A DNA stretch of 64,000 nucleotides from Anagrus nilaparvatae (Eukaryota > Arthropoda > Insecta > Hymenoptera > Mymaridae): NCBI GenBank assembly GCA_022575985.1, contig JAKSXM010000002.1, forward strand, positions 17,781,001 through 17,845,000, read 5' to 3'. The notes under the pieces were generated by a model. That model saw only the letters and a list, made by a program, of their open reading frames with translations. It was not told the origin of the DNA and searched no databases. Below, piece by piece: positions 1 to 11,635 of the stretch. The position numbers and the translations under genes are program-made. The stretch's first letter is position 1. Each line of letters opens with the position of its first letter.

Positions 1-1594
1 TTCGAAATTTATAAATACATATGTTAAAAAAAGACTTTGCTATCGTTTTAATAAAAGTAAGGGTAATTTACGTCAGATCAGTAATAAAATAATAGAGGCA
101 ATCATTACAGACCTTCCGATTTTTCCACCAACACCTAAAAGTGACCTAATTTTTTTTGAAATTCGCTTCATTACAACCTTAGTCAAAAAGTTGTGGCATT
201 TAAACTTTTTGGGCGAAGCCCCTTTGGATTTGGTCTGCCCCTTCTTTAAGGGCGCAAAAAAAATTTTTTTAAAGCAATTGGAATTAATTAATTTAGGCAC
301 TATAAAACGGAAAGGTGAATATGCATTTTTAAATTAAATGCACCCCTTTCAAGTTACAGCCCTTAAAACCTTGATTACTCTAAGTATTTCATTCGAAAAA
401 ATCCACTCCACTCTAATATATATATATATATAACTTTTAAATTTAATTTAAGGAAGTTTGAATATTAATTTACTTTTTAATTAAATCTTAGATTTATAAT
501 AATAACGTTGGAATAAAATTATTAAAAAAAGTTCGAGGAAAAATTATATTTTTAGCTAAAGCAAATATTTTGAATACAATTTCCATGCAAATAAGGAAAG
601 AAAATAATCAATTCATAGTTATCTTAACTTAGCCTTAATCTTTAAATATTATTTATTTGTAAAAATACAGGTAACATTTATCTAAATATGATTATCATAC
701 ACATCAAATTAAAAAGTTTGTTTTTGAAAGCTTACTTTGCATGACTTGATAGCGGCAAACTTATCAATAATTTTCTGATAATCAATGTCCATTGTTAAGA
801 CAGGTTCTATGAATAGCAGAAATAAATAATTTAAGATTGAATCAGGTGGATTAAATTAGGATTTTTCGATTTAAGATTTCTAGAAATCGAAAATTCTGGA
901 ATGTTTAATTCTTATAGCCATTTATCAAGTTATATGTCCCTTAGAATTTTAAAAAAAAGTTTGAAAATTTATTGACTGCAGGTGGAGATATTAGCGCTTA
1001 AAACTTCCTTTACTTTTGAGCTACTAAATTAATCAAAACTTTTTTATAAAGCTTCTGATTTTAAAAGTCTTTGAATATAATATTCAAGAAATTATTTAGC
1101 ATCGATTCAATAAAAAAATTTTCAATTTCTAACAATAATATAAAATATTTTTTTGAGTCGATCTTAAATAATTTTTTACAAGTCTCACCGCTGAAAAAAA
1201 TCTTTCTCCTGAACAATTTGTGACCATTACACATAGATCATGGACACAGCAATATTTGCATTTTCGTAAATATCTATTAGCTTATTTTCATGTTAATATA
1301 CAGGGCCAGGCTACTTTGCTTGAAAATTCAAGCAGTTTGCATATTGCTTTAATTTTCAAGCAATTTGCTTGAATTTTAAAGCGTTTGCTTGAAAAATTCA
1401 TTTTATAATGTAGATTCTGTATCTTAAAGCTTATATTACAAATATTTTTGTTTATTTTTGCTTATTATCTGAAATTTTTAAGAATTACAATAATCTTTTC
1501 AAAAATCTTATAAATTTATAAGTTTAATAAAATTTTTAAATTATTTTGTACCGAGTGAGTTATAAAAATGCTATATATATTAAAATGAAAGATT
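1..1594. other. AT-rich intergenic stretch, no gene seen
   Basis: No reading frame here resembles a known protein. A hairpin with the core GGCGAAGCC lies at 211-220, a short (AT)n run at about 417-431, and a degenerate 'TTGCTTGAA..TTCAAGCAA' repeat at about 1302-1410 that recurs at 12.7, 34.1 and 40.2-40.5 kb. Confidence 0.6.
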
Positions 1595-2836
1595 TTAGAG
1601 GTTTTGATAGTTTTTTGACCCAAGATTTTCAGTCAAGTGGTGGACTTTCTCAAAGTTCTCTGCCAAGACATTTGCTTTATCTTTATCTTTAAAAACAAGT
1701 CCATTAGGACCATGTAATGTAGGTATTGAATTATCAAGTTTCTTGGTAAAGAACTTTGATAATTTCCATAAGGAATTATCCTTAACATTTAATTTTTCTA
1801 ATCTTTTAGACCATTCGTCATTTTTAAGTTTATAGATTTTGTTTTTAATTTCTTTTGATAGTTTATTTTTCATTATTCAGTAAATGCAATCTCCAGTACG
1901 TTGATATTTTTTTCTTAACCTATTTCTTTCTTTTATTAGTAGTAAAATAGTTTGGTCATTTTTGATTCTAATATATTTATGTTTTAGGGATTGAATTTTT
2001 CTACTGCTTTTTGTATAGTTACAGTTAGATCTTAAAATAGCTTTATCTATATCTTTGTTTGTTTTTAATTTATGGTGTACTTTAAAATATTTATCAATAT
2101 TTGTTTTAAATTTACTCCAATTTGCTTTGCTACAATTTAAAAAAGTCTTTTTTTTATTAATTTTTTTATATTTGCATTCAATTATTATTGGCAAATGATT
2201 TGAATCTAATTCGTTTACTGTATCAATTTTAATATGATTTATATTTTTAATTAGGGCAATGTCAATCGTACTAGAATTGAGATTTGCGTTCGCAGGATAA
2301 TAAGTAAAAATATCAGGAGCTATTAATACATACGGTTTGTTTTTGATATAGTTGTACAGACGACATACGTTTGTTTTGCTGGTCTTGCAGTTCTACGACG
2401 TATGCTTCGAGTTAAGATCTCCTATCATGATGACTTTGGAGCCTGTTGCATAAAGCCCATCGAGAATGTCTTTATTTATTTCGTTTTGCTGAACGTAAGC
2501 TGATATTATAATAGTGTCTTTGATTTTTATTCCAAGTGTTTCAAAAATATTGGTATGATGGGTGATTATTTCACTACAATTGATCTTTTCACTAACTAGC
2601 ACTAAAATACCACCATCGGGATTAGCACAGTTATTTTGATCTCTTACTTTAGCAAAACACTTAAAACCCGGCACTCTGTATTTGCTTTTGGTTGTAAAGT
2701 TAGTCTCATTGATTAACATTACATCAATTTGATATTCACTTATTAAGTTTTTTAATTCACTTAGTTTATCTTTTAAGCCATTGGCATTCCAAAGTGCTAT
2801 CTTTAATTTATTTATTTTGTTATTTTTGTCCGTCAT
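1595..2836 (-). pseudogene. LINE ORF2 fragment: APE-type endonuclease domain, RT missing
   Basis: This is the N-terminal part of ORF2 of a Jockey-like non-LTR retrotransposon. One frame runs from the ATG at 2836 to 1595 (414 codons) and is interrupted by two nonsense codons, TAG at 2393-2395 and TGA at 1877-1879; reading across both keeps the frame. Apurinic endonuclease motifs are visible: LKIALWNANGL near the start, INETNFT, GGILVLVS, the catalytic MIGDLN and, after the TAG, a STIDIAL...DSNHLPI stretch typical of the EEP-fold C-terminus. The frame then enters the linker ahead of the reverse transcriptase (FEKVHHLTENLG) and stops. No RT catalytic motif follows, so the 3' half is lost, which is unusual because LINE copies are normally 5'-truncated. 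It lies directly downstream of its ORF1. Confidence 0.9.
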
Positions 2837-3068
2837 TACTTAAAACTTCAAGGAACACTTGCAGCTTTTCGCTCTCCGACGTGCACTTCTCTATTTTTAA
2901 AGGCATGTTCTCTTTTTTTTAGTAAGAAAACAACATTTTTAAAACATTATTTTACTCATCGAGTTTATTATGTGCTAGTATAATTTTTTATTTATATTAT
3001 AAAGAGAACATTAAAATTTACAAAAAAATATTTTTTTTTTAATTTTAAGCAATTTATTATTATTATAT

Positions 3069-4117
3069 TAAGCGCCAAAGTTAACGTCAGGGTAAAAAAA
3101 ACGGTTGCTTTTTGTATCACTAGCTTCTGGCGTTGCAGATGCTTCGTTATTATTATTATTATTATTATTGTTCATTTTTTGTTTGTTTTGGCGCTTGTCT
3201 AGGATTTCAATCCTTTCGATATATTTCGTACAATGTGTTGAATTAGCTAAGTGTGTTTCTTTGCAATTCGCGCAAGTTGGTGTTTCATCTTCGGTGAGTT
3301 TACATTCACGCGTAAGATGTGCCTCGGCACATTTAAGGCACCTTGGCTCCTTGTTACAACCTCTTCCTCCATGACCAAATTCTTGGCACTTGAAACAGTG
3401 TGTTACCCTTTGTGTTTTCTTAAATTTGTCCCATCTTATTTTGACAGAACAGATGTATCTAACGAACTTCTTTCATGTCCTTATTACTATCATATGTAAT
3501 AAGGAACATAGGATTCTCATATGGCGTGGAATTATTTTGTTTCTTTTGTTTCATTAGAACACACCGTAGAGGTTCTTGATTTTGTGATTTTAAACATTCG
3601 ATCATGCGGCTAATTTCTATATTTGGTAAACCTTTAAGTACAATGTGCTTAAGCTTTTCAGATGGTAATGCATAAGTATGAAACTCAACTTTCTTTTTTT
3701 GTATAAGATCATTCTTAAGCATTTGATAATTTTCAAAAGTATCTAAATTTACTTTTAGAGCTGTGCTTGAATATTCGAAGGTCACGTGTTCTTCTCCGAA
3801 ACTTTTTTTAACTTTTCCATGTATAACATTGGTTTTGATAGCTTTGAGGTTGTCACAATTGGTGGAATCTTGACATTTTTACCTTTTTTTTTGAAGTTCT
3901 GATTCCCCGATACCTCGATACCTCGATAATTCGATACCGGGCATTTGCATGGTATCGTCGATCTTGCTTTTATCTCCTCCCGAGGAGCTGATATCACTTC
4001 TATAGTCTTGACTATAATTACGTCCTTGACTGATATTGTTATCAAATTACTTTTTTTGCTTTCTGTCGTCATGGTTTTAGATTTTTTTTTTCTTTTTTTA
4101 CTTCTTGATTCTGACAT
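3069..4117 (-). pseudogene. LINE ORF1 (gag-like, CCHC zinc knuckles), frameshifted
   Basis: ORF1 of the same LINE. It starts at 4117 with a very Lys-rich, Ser-rich N-terminus and ends at about 3069. Two frameshifts are needed, near 3790 and near 3470. The last third encodes three zinc knuckles: CFKCQEFGHGGRGC, CLKCAEAHLTREC and CANCKETHLANSTHC, the arrangement typical of Jockey-clade RNA-binding ORF1 proteins. It ends with an Asn homopolymer encoded by (AAT)n at about 3148-3171. ORF1 precedes ORF2 in the usual order. Non-functional because of the frameshifts. Confidence 0.88.
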
Positions 4118-4139
4118 TTTTCCTTGAAAAAGGCAGTTT

Positions 4140-4500
4140 AATTATATTAACGACCGATTATCTTTCCGTTGTTGACTCTTCGCTGAATGCTACTTTGGCC
4201 AGAGTCGCGGTTATATTTATAGGCCTTCGCTGACTTCGACCTCGTTGACTCATTGGAGCGCGCGCGACAAATTCGTTACTAAGTTCACCATGCATGCCAT
4301 AAGCAAAGGCAGCAAAGGCGATAGCAAAGAAATGTTATAGCCGCTATGAACAAAAGGAGCAAAGACGATTGCAAAGAAATGTTATAGACGCTAGAAAAGG
4401 GAGCCAAGACCATCGCAAAGCGCCGCTAAGCTAGGTAAGCGTGGTAAAGCTATGTCAAAGACTACGGGCGTTCGAGCTCGCCAGTGTTCAAGGAACAACT
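4140..4500 (-). promoter_or_regulatory. 5' region of the LINE with TATA, Inr-like site and ~45-bp direct repeats
   Basis: Read on the minus strand, this segment is far more GC-rich than its surroundings. It carries two diverged copies of a roughly 45-bp unit (shared core CTATAACATTTCTTTGC at about 4330-4400), then a TATA box (TATAAATATAACC, about 4205-4217) and, about 33 bp on, an initiator-like CATTCAGCG at about 4180-4188, followed by the ORF1 start at 4117. It could be a LINE 5' UTR with promoter monomers or a host promoter next to which the LINE lies. Confidence 0.5.
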
Positions 4501-4820
4501 AATATAATTTTCCTTTATCTTTTTTATAGGCTAAAAGAAACAGTGATAGAACTCAAAATAAGTCTGGTAAAATTATACAATTGAATTTTTAAACTGCTTT
4601 TATACATTTTCAAGAAAAAAAAATGAATGAGAAAACAGAATAAATACTTTTTAATGCTCCAATTAATTAAATAAGTTTGATGAGTTTATTATAAATAATA
4701 AACACGATTTAAATGAATCTAGAGATAATTTTTTCATTTTTATTATCTGTATTTCAGAGGTCTAGGCCTCCCTTATTAAACAGAATAATTGAAAAAATCT
4801 TCTTGGAATTTTTCGGTGTT

Positions 4821-4852
<32 letters not shown>

Positions 4853-6046
4853 TGTTGCCAAATTTGTTAGTACAAATTTTGGACCTTTTTGAATCTGCAG
4901 AAAGCAGAGTGAGTCTCGTCTGTGTAACCTTTGTTTTCTGCTTGTTACATATTATGAACACAAATACTATTGAAATTAAACTTTAGTTGTTAATTAGAAA
5001 TTAATTAAATATACTCTTATCTAATAAAAATCTAAATTACAATTTTGATATCTTATTTAAATTATTTTCTATTTGTTAAATTAAAATATTTTTATCTAAA
5101 TTTATAAATTAATTTATTTAATTAAGTTTAATAATTACTAACTGTAAATATATTAGAATTATTGTCTTATATTTACTTACTGATAATTATTTATATTATA
5201 TTTATAGAATGAAATATAATCATCGTAATAAATAGGATTATTCAGCTACAAAACTTAAAGTGTCAATTTTATTCCAAGAAATTATCAGTATTTTTTAAAT
5301 GAGAATACAGTTTTAATAGGCTTACACTAAAAAAAATGACTTTTACTCATTTAAAACGAGAATATTGTAGCATGATGGGAGTTAAAAAACAAATTTTTAA
5401 GCAAAAAATAAAATTGATTTTCTAACTTTTAACTTGTGCCATTCGCAACCACTTAAAAGAGAAAACAAAAAATTTTGCTGCCATAAACGGAATATTGGTA
5501 GGAACAACCGCATTTTTTTTTTATGTAATAAAAACGATAAAAAAACAAAATTAATTAATCTTCTTTGTAAGAAAATAAAAACAAAATTAATAACATTTTT
5601 GAGTCCCTTTTGAAAGCCAAGGGAAAAGAGTAAGTAATAAAATGTAGCGTTATAAAATTTAGCCCTTTTTTGCAGATTTCAATGGGGATAAAATTTGCTA
5701 AAACTTTCAAGCTGAAATAAATGGGCATTTTGTTTTGAATAACCAATAATAATTTATTAATATGAAAGTAAATATAACTAATTAGGATTTTTCTCTTCAA
5801 TTCTTAATCCCATGTGCGTTGGCTAGAATTAAATAGTTTATCAGAAAAATTTATGACTCCTGCTAAGTTCGTCCTTCGCTTAAGCTTAGCATTTCAAGTT
5901 ATTTTCCTACTAGATAAGAAAATTCAGAAATGTATAAAATTCGGTAAACTTGATAAACAATGATATTAGTTTGTGATTGTTACATATAATAGGTCTACTT
6001 ATTTTAAAATTTTATTAAATTTACAAATTACACGATTGTATTCAAA
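4501..6046. other. Intergenic AT-rich stretch, nothing identified
   Basis: Only short, non-conserved frames and homopolymer runs. GATAA motifs occur at about 5914 and 5953, upstream of the small secreted peptide gene. No canonical kappaB site was seen. Confidence 0.5.
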
Positions 6047-6436
6047 ATGAAATTTACATCGGTTTTCTTGCTTTTTGTCATTGTAATGTTGGCTTTTGCT
6101 AGCGCTACTGAAATTCCTGATGGTAAACCCGCTGATGACAGAAAAATTTCTATCGGAAATATTATTGTAAGTGAAAATTATTTGTCAACAATTTATACCA
6201 AGCCTTTAAGTTTTATAGTGTAGTTAGAAGTTATTCACGATTAATCGTCAAAACTCCTCAAATTCACTATAAAACTTATAGAGCTATACTGAATTTAATA
6301 TCGACTTATAATCTGGTGTACAAAAAGCTTGAAAATTGATTTATTTGACTTTTATTAATTACAGAAAGGAGCTAAGGCAGGCGCAGAAATTTATAATCTT
6401 GGCAAGGATGTTGTTAATAAAATTAAGCATGGTTGA
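6047..6436 (+). CDS. Small secreted amphipathic peptide precursor (63 aa), antimicrobial-like
   Basis: Two-exon gene: 6047-6166 (120 nt) and 6365-6436 (72 nt). The donor is GTAAGT at 6167 and the acceptor is TTACAG ending at 6364; the phase-0 join gives 63 codons plus stop. Residues 1-20 form a clear signal peptide (MKFTSVFLLFVIVMLAFASA), followed by a short acidic stretch with DGKPADDR that could be a propiece. The mature part (about residues 33-63) is rich in Lys, Ile, Gly and Ala with amphipathic-helix spacing, has no Cys, and ends in HG-stop; a C-terminal Gly could be converted to an amide. Short helical antimicrobial peptides of the moricin or cecropin type have this architecture, but no family motif is decisive. 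AATAAA lies at 6566. Role inferred only; a neuropeptide or venom-type peptide is an alternative. Confidence 0.72.
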
Positions 6437-7597
6437 AAATTTTTAATATTCGGCGCAGTGAATTTGAGAAATTATTTCTGAAGGTTTTTAAAATTATTTA
6501 TTATTTATTATTTCAATATTGTACTTAATTAATTCTTGTGTATTAAACTTTACTTATTTTCTGAAAATAAACTAACTTTACTCATTAAACAGTTGTTTTT
6601 TTTTCATATTTTTTTATTTTTAATTTTGAAATTTAATGTAGGGTCGAAAGGGTGGTTTTCGACACAGTTAAGAAATGACTTTGACCTTTTTTCCACTAAA
6701 AAATTTTTTACAGCTTTTTGGCCAGCTTCTTTTTACTAATTTTATAAATTATTTTAAATATTTAATTTATTTAATTTTCAAAAAGAGCTTTTATACAATG
6801 GCTGCGTTACAAATTAAACTCACTCTATAAGTTTTTGCTGTTATAAATCGATCTTATTTTCCTCAATTTGTTGTTGGTCGAATAAAAATCGTTTGGGTTA
6901 CAAATGTAACCCAGCCATTGACTTGTGTGGGATTTCTCAGCAATTGACAAATTATAACTACAGCTTCTTTAAAAAAAAAAATGATTTTTTTTTGTACTTA
7001 AATATAACATTTCTTTTAATGTATACAGGCAAAGGATTAAACCGATGTAGAGTTAAATTTCAAGCGTTTTTGGACACAAAAACGTTGATAATACCTAAAT
7101 TAATAATAAATATCAACGAATTTTAAATACTATTTTAAATATTAAAAGTAAGTTTTAATATTAAAAACCGAAAAAAACGGGGTTTTGAACATTAACTTTT
7201 TAGTTCATTAATTGACAAAAAATTAATTACTAACAAAAAAAATTCTTTAAGAAACATTTTTTATTTTCATTGTAAGCCCCTATGATTAATTTTTTCTAGT
7301 TATTCACCTTCTATTTACGAAAAACAGTAAGTGACTGAAACTGCAAAGACCCTAGCTAGAAAACTGTTCCTTTTAATAAAGCACAGTATCTATTAAAATT
7401 TACCTTCAATTATGTTTTTGGATTAATATTTTAATGAAAGTTTATAACTTTTAATTCCATTAGAAAATTTTATGTTCTAAATAATATTTATTAAATTGGT
7501 CAAACATTTTATAATTGTAAATACAAATTAAAATTCAAGATAAAATAAAACAAAATTTGTGTATTTAACAATGAAGATGAATTTTTTTTTAATTTAT
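6437..7597. other. Intergenic stretch, 3' flank of the peptide gene
   Basis: Contains the AATAAA at 6566-6571. Beyond that there are only AT-rich sequence and short unrelated frames. Confidence 0.5.
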
Positions 7598-8586
7598 TTA
7601 ACGAAGATAAACAAGTTGAGCAGCATAATTTCTAACAATTGGTGCTGAATAATAAGTATCTAATGTTCTAGAAATTGGAGCAGCAACAACAGGTGCAGAA
7701 TGCACTGAGTAAGAAACTGGTGCTAAAAACATTCAAAAAATTTAGTTATAATTATATGAAATTTTAGTTTTCTTAAAATTTTAATTAATTTATACACTGT
7801 AAAAAGTAACTTTCTTAGATTTACAAAAAAAATAGAATTTTTTCGAAAAATTAGTAAATTTTCAAAAAATGTTGTAAATATTCGATAAAAATTGAAAATT
7901 TACTAAATTTAATACATTATCGAACAATTCGAGAATTCTCGATTTTTGTTTGTGAATTTACGAAAAAAGTTGTAAATTCACAACTATTTTTCGTAAATTT
8001 GCAACTATTTTTTGAAAATTTTCGAACAAAAATTGTAAATTTTTAATTTTTTTTGCGAATTCACAAAAAAAAAATCGAGGATACTCGTATTTTTTGTCAA
8101 TATACTAAATTTAGTAAATATACGATTTTTTTCGAATATTTACAAATTTTTTCGAAAATTTTCTAATTTTTTTGTTAATATAAGAAAGTTACTTTTTACA
8201 GTGTACTTCTGAAGTAGAGTGTTTTAAACATTTAAATTATTTTTAAAAAATGCTAAGAAAAAAAAATCGAATAGAAGAATTTTTTAAAATTTTTATAAAT
8301 TTTACTACAAGTCTAATAAATTTATACAAATAAATAATTGTAACAATTAAGTTTCTCATTGGTAAATTACAAAAAAAAAATTTTTAATTTTTATTGCTCT
8401 AAAATATTAATAATATAAGTATTTACCTGCTACAACAGCTGGAGAAATAACAGTCTGTGATTGTTGAGTATAACTTGTAGTTATAGGTGCACCATGAAGA
8501 GTAGTTACAAACGCTGGTTTTGCTTCTGGTTTTGGTGCTGCGAAAGCAATAGCCAAAAGACTAAAAAGAACAATTAATTTGTACAT
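7598..8586 (-). CDS. Small secreted Ala/Pro/Val-rich cuticle-like protein (94 aa)
   Basis: Two exons on the minus strand: 8586-8427 (160 nt) and 7722-7598 (125 nt). The GTAAAT donor and TTTTTAG acceptor join in phase 1 to give 94 codons plus stop. The protein starts MYKLIVLFSLLAIAFA, a signal peptide probably cleaved before APKPEA. The rest is low complexity with AP-type repeats (HGAPITT, SPAVVA, HSAPVVAAPISRT, YSAPIVRNYAAQ), as in many insect cuticle and retinin-like structural proteins lacking the RR chitin-binding domain. The 704-bp intron contains a complete mariner-type MITE. The promoter is strong (see 8625-8663). The exact cuticle subfamily cannot be named. Confidence 0.8.
7795..8203. 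mobile_element. Mariner-type MITE, copy A (409 bp, TA target duplication)
   Basis: The ends are inverted repeats starting CACTGTAAAAAGTAACTTTC, flanked on both sides by TA (7793-7794 and 8204-8205). The interior is a long AT-rich palindrome with no coding capacity. A second copy with the same termini lies at 18784-19170. TA duplication and the CACTG-type end suggest a Tc1/mariner-mobilised foldback. Confidence 0.85.
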
Positions 8587-8624
8587 TTTTAAATTATTGT
8601 TTTGTCTTGGAGAGTAAATCTAAG

Positions 8625-8663
8625 AAACTGATAATATAAGCAGTTAAACTCTGGCTATTTATA
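8625..8663 (-). promoter_or_regulatory. Core promoter of the cuticle-like gene (TATA + Inr)
   Basis: On the minus strand, TATAAATA (8663-8656) is followed about 34 bp later by the arthropod initiator TCAGTTT (8631-8625). The start codon is at 8586, giving a short 5' UTR of about 40 nt. TATA-plus-Inr promoters are usual for abundantly, stage-specifically expressed insect secreted proteins. Confidence 0.75.
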
Positions 8664-8699
8664 AAGCCAGAAATTAAAACTTTCATTATGCAAAATATT

Positions 8700-9900
8700 T
8701 TGCCTCTTTTTACAATGGATTATAAAATATAGAAAAAATAAAATACAAAATTTAATTTAAATTTAATATCAATCAGGTATATTTAAGCTTACATAAGAGC
8801 ACATCAATGAAATGTCAGATTTTTTACCACTTACAAATCTTACCTAACTCATATATTGACAGTTAATGACAATATACTTCACTAGACCATAAAATTGTTT
8901 ATTTAATAATTCAAATAATTTTTTTTAACAAACTTAATTGATTGATTTGGTTAATCTCTTTTTTTTGACGTAAGAAATTAATTTCTCGATAAAACTAGCA
9001 TTTGATCTTTTAAAATTTTTTGACAAAACCGTAGACTTTGTAAAAATTTTAAACTTTTTTATTAATACAATAAGCATAAAAATAAACAATTTTAAGACGT
9101 TTAAAAATAAAGTATATTTAGCCTTATTATTTATAATTTTATCAAGAAATTATGGTAAACCACTAAAGGTTTAAAAAAAAAGTGCTAAAAAAAAGGTTAC
9201 TTTAGTTCTTTTAATTATAAATATACAATATTAAGGTTGTTTGACGCTGATTTTGATGACGTCAAAAATCGATATAATTTTTAAAGGGGCTTCATATTAT
9301 AATAATACATATCAAAAAAATTTTTTAAGAAAATTTGTGCTTTTCGTTTAGGAGATACAAAGCTCTACAGTTGAATCCTTATACACTGCAGGCATAGGAG
9401 CTGAGTTAAAAAACAGGGTTTTGAGATTTTTATGTTCTGTCAATAGCAAAACTAAACGATGGATATAAAAAAATAATATATTACAACGTAAATTAATTAT
9501 TGAAGAAACTGGTATTCAATGTTTAAATAAATTGTGTTTTTCGTATAGAAGATATTTTAATTCGAAAAAATAGAAAACCGATATCAGTGATTTTTTTAAC
9601 GTGCAGTTCTACACAAAAAATGCAGTTCTGAAAAAATTTGTGCAGTACTAAAACCTAGTTTGTGCAGTCCTAAAATATAAATTTTTTAAACTGATTGAAA
9701 TAATATTTGGTTGTTATATATATTTTTTCAATCAGTTTAAATACTCTCCTTATTATAGAGCGATAAAAATTTTATTTGAATATTTATTATTCAATACTTA
9801 TTATTTATAAATTTTAAAAATTTTTTATACAAAATATTTTATTTTCTAAAAAAAATGAATTTTATACTGATATAAGATAGCAAAATACTAAATAACTACA
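8700..9900. other. Intergenic AT-rich stretch with a short hairpin
   Basis: No gene seen. A perfect-looking hairpin (AAACTGATTGAAA ... TTTCAATCAGTTT) lies at about 9688-9740. Confidence 0.45.
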
Positions 9901-9904
9901 AAAT

Positions 9905-10080
9905 ACGACAATGTTATAAAATAGAATTTTTTCGTAATTTTTAATACAAAGGTGCAACCTCGACAGCTAACCAAAATACTTCCAATTGGTGTCATTTTTT
10001 TGGTATAAGTGCGTCACCATTCATTTACCATACACCACAATTATTTGTTGTTAATTCTCTCATTGGTAATTTTTGGAAAA
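9905..10080. repeat. Dispersed repeat, related to 14130-14310
   Basis: The segment with AAAATAG-ATTTTTT, AACCTCG, ACCAAAATACTTC, CATACACC and TTCTCATTGGTAA shares ordered blocks with 14130-14310 (ATAAAATAGGATTTTTTGG, AACCTCGCAAG, CATACGCC, TTTTCTCATCAGTA). These are two diverged copies of one interspersed family in the same orientation. Confidence 0.5.
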
Positions 10081-10640
10081 ACAGCTTTTTTAGAATTTCA
10101 TGGGATCTGACCCCAATTATTATTTTCTTATGTTGATTGAAATATGTTTCTCAACACTCGAGAAAATTTTGGACATATTCCTAGGTGGTAAACTACCACA
10201 AATGCGGCTGAGAAACAAATAACAGAAATATCCTTTCACAGTTTCCAAGCATTTTTAGAACCTTGGAGGGCATTACCCCGAATTTCTTTTTACGATATTA
10301 ATCTAATTACGTAGTATAGTATAGTTGGGGTCAGATCCCATGAAATTCTAAAAAAGATGTTTTTCCCAAAATGAACAATCTTTAATCGATTTATTTTGAC
10401 CAAGTTAACCCCCTTAAAATGGGCCCTAAAAATTTTTGGGAGTTTTGGCACATGATAAGAGTAATATTATAAAAAAAATTCGGGGCAAAACTCTGCCAGA
10501 GTTCTAAAAAAGCTTTGAAACTCAAAACGATATTTATGTAATTTGTATCGCAGCCGCATTTGAGGTACTTTACTACCCCAGGTATCAGTTCAAAATTTTT
10601 CTGAGTGTTGAAAAACATTTTTTAATCAACCCAAGAAATT
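10075..10640. repeat. Interlocked inverted repeats (A-L-A'-L' order)
   Basis: Arm A at 10075-10121 (GAATTTCATGGGATCTGACC) is inverted at 10325-10371. Between them lies segment L (about 10130-10305: GTTTCTCAACACTC, CAAATGCGGCTG). A diverged inverted copy of L lies outside, at about 10391-10640 (CAGCCGCATTTG, GAGTGTTGAAAAAC). The arms therefore interlock rather than nest, which points to two successive foldback events. Confidence 0.6.
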
Positions 10641-10859
10641 AATAGTTTGGGAAGATTTCATCTAATGATCTCAAAATTCTTTGAAATGCGAGCATGATTT
10701 TTTATTGTATCTTTTGATTGATTTATTGGTTTTTATCTGTTTTTATCGGCTGTTTATTTAATTTTTTGATTTTTTTACTATATTTATTTATTATATATAC
10801 TTTTTAGCTGATTTGAAATAAATAAAAAATTTCGTTCATCGAACGGTCGAAACTTCAGC

Positions 10860-11060
10860 TACATTTAAAAAGGGATATCTTAGAAACTATTTAATGAAAA
10901 AAAAAAGACGTAAATTGGTATCCTTATGTAAAATTTTCCGCTAAATCCGAATTTCAGTCAAATTTTCATTTGGTCACGTAACTTGGCGGGAAATTTAAAA
11001 TTTTTGAAAAATGATTTTTTAGGAATCGCTATTTTTCAGTTTTAGACTCTAAAAAAAATT
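10860..11060. repeat. Diverged foldback-related repeat, similar to 25968-26321
   Basis: Contains GTAAAATTTTCCGCTAAATCC, TTTGGTCACG and GGCGGGAAATTTA blocks that reappear in the arms of the 25.97-26.32 kb foldback. No coding potential. Confidence 0.4.
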
Positions 11061-11097
11061 TTTGGCTCAAAAGCTAAAAATTGGAAAATAGTATATT

Positions 11098-11218
11098 TAC
11101 GGCTCGTGTCCAGAAAAGTAAAGAATGGCCCAAATCGCACGTAAAGTACCTTCCGAGGCGAAGCCGAGGATGGTAAACTGTGATTTGGGGCATTCTTTAT
11201 TTATGGACAAGGGCCGTA
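11098..11218. repeat. Short palindromic repeat with GGCGAAGCC apex, copy 1
   Basis: About 121 bp, starting TACGGCTCGTGTCC and ending GGACAAGGGCCGTA. The arms (AAGTAAAGAATGGCCCAAATC and GATTTGGGGCATTCTTTATT) fold back on an apex containing GGCGAAGCC. Copies occur at 35650-35775 and, partly deleted, at 62348-62418. Frames on both strands here are by-products of the palindrome. Confidence 0.7.
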
Positions 11219-11635
11219 ATATTTTTTTATATATACTTTCGACCAAACATACTTTGGAATACATTCTGAGACTCGAAAATCCAAACTGTATGCACTTCAC
11301 AAATATTGACCCATTTACATGTTCAATAAATTTAATAAAAAGTAATTTTTGAGGTACTTTTTCAAAATTTAAAGAGATAATATTTTGTAAATAAATAAGC
11401 ATAATTAGTATTCCCCCCCTCTTTTTTCCCTTTCCCCCTCTCCTTTTTGTGATTTGTGCAGTTCTAAAATTTCTTTAAAAAAAACACTGACCGATATGAT
11501 TAAAAAAAATTACTTAAGTCTAGAAAGGGCTTAAGGAAAAAACTATATTTTTTTAGAAAAAGCTCGCGTGAAACTCGTGAAAATTGATGTCCGCTCCTCA
11601 CTAAAGTGTATTATGAATTTTAGGCCACTTTAACC

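Noticed and set aside
73..300. 75-codon Lys-rich minus-strand frame
   Set aside because: No recognisable domain; the composition fits AT-rich chance sequence.
3148..3171. Tri-nucleotide (TAT)n as an independent microsatellite feature
   Set aside because: It lies inside LINE ORF1 and encodes its C-terminal Asn run.
10391..10618. 75-codon minus-strand frame
   Set aside because: Falls in the inverted copy of a non-coding repeat segment.
11097..11402. Overlapping frames of 101 and 75 codons on both strands
   Set aside because: They lie over the short palindromic repeat, with no protein resemblance.
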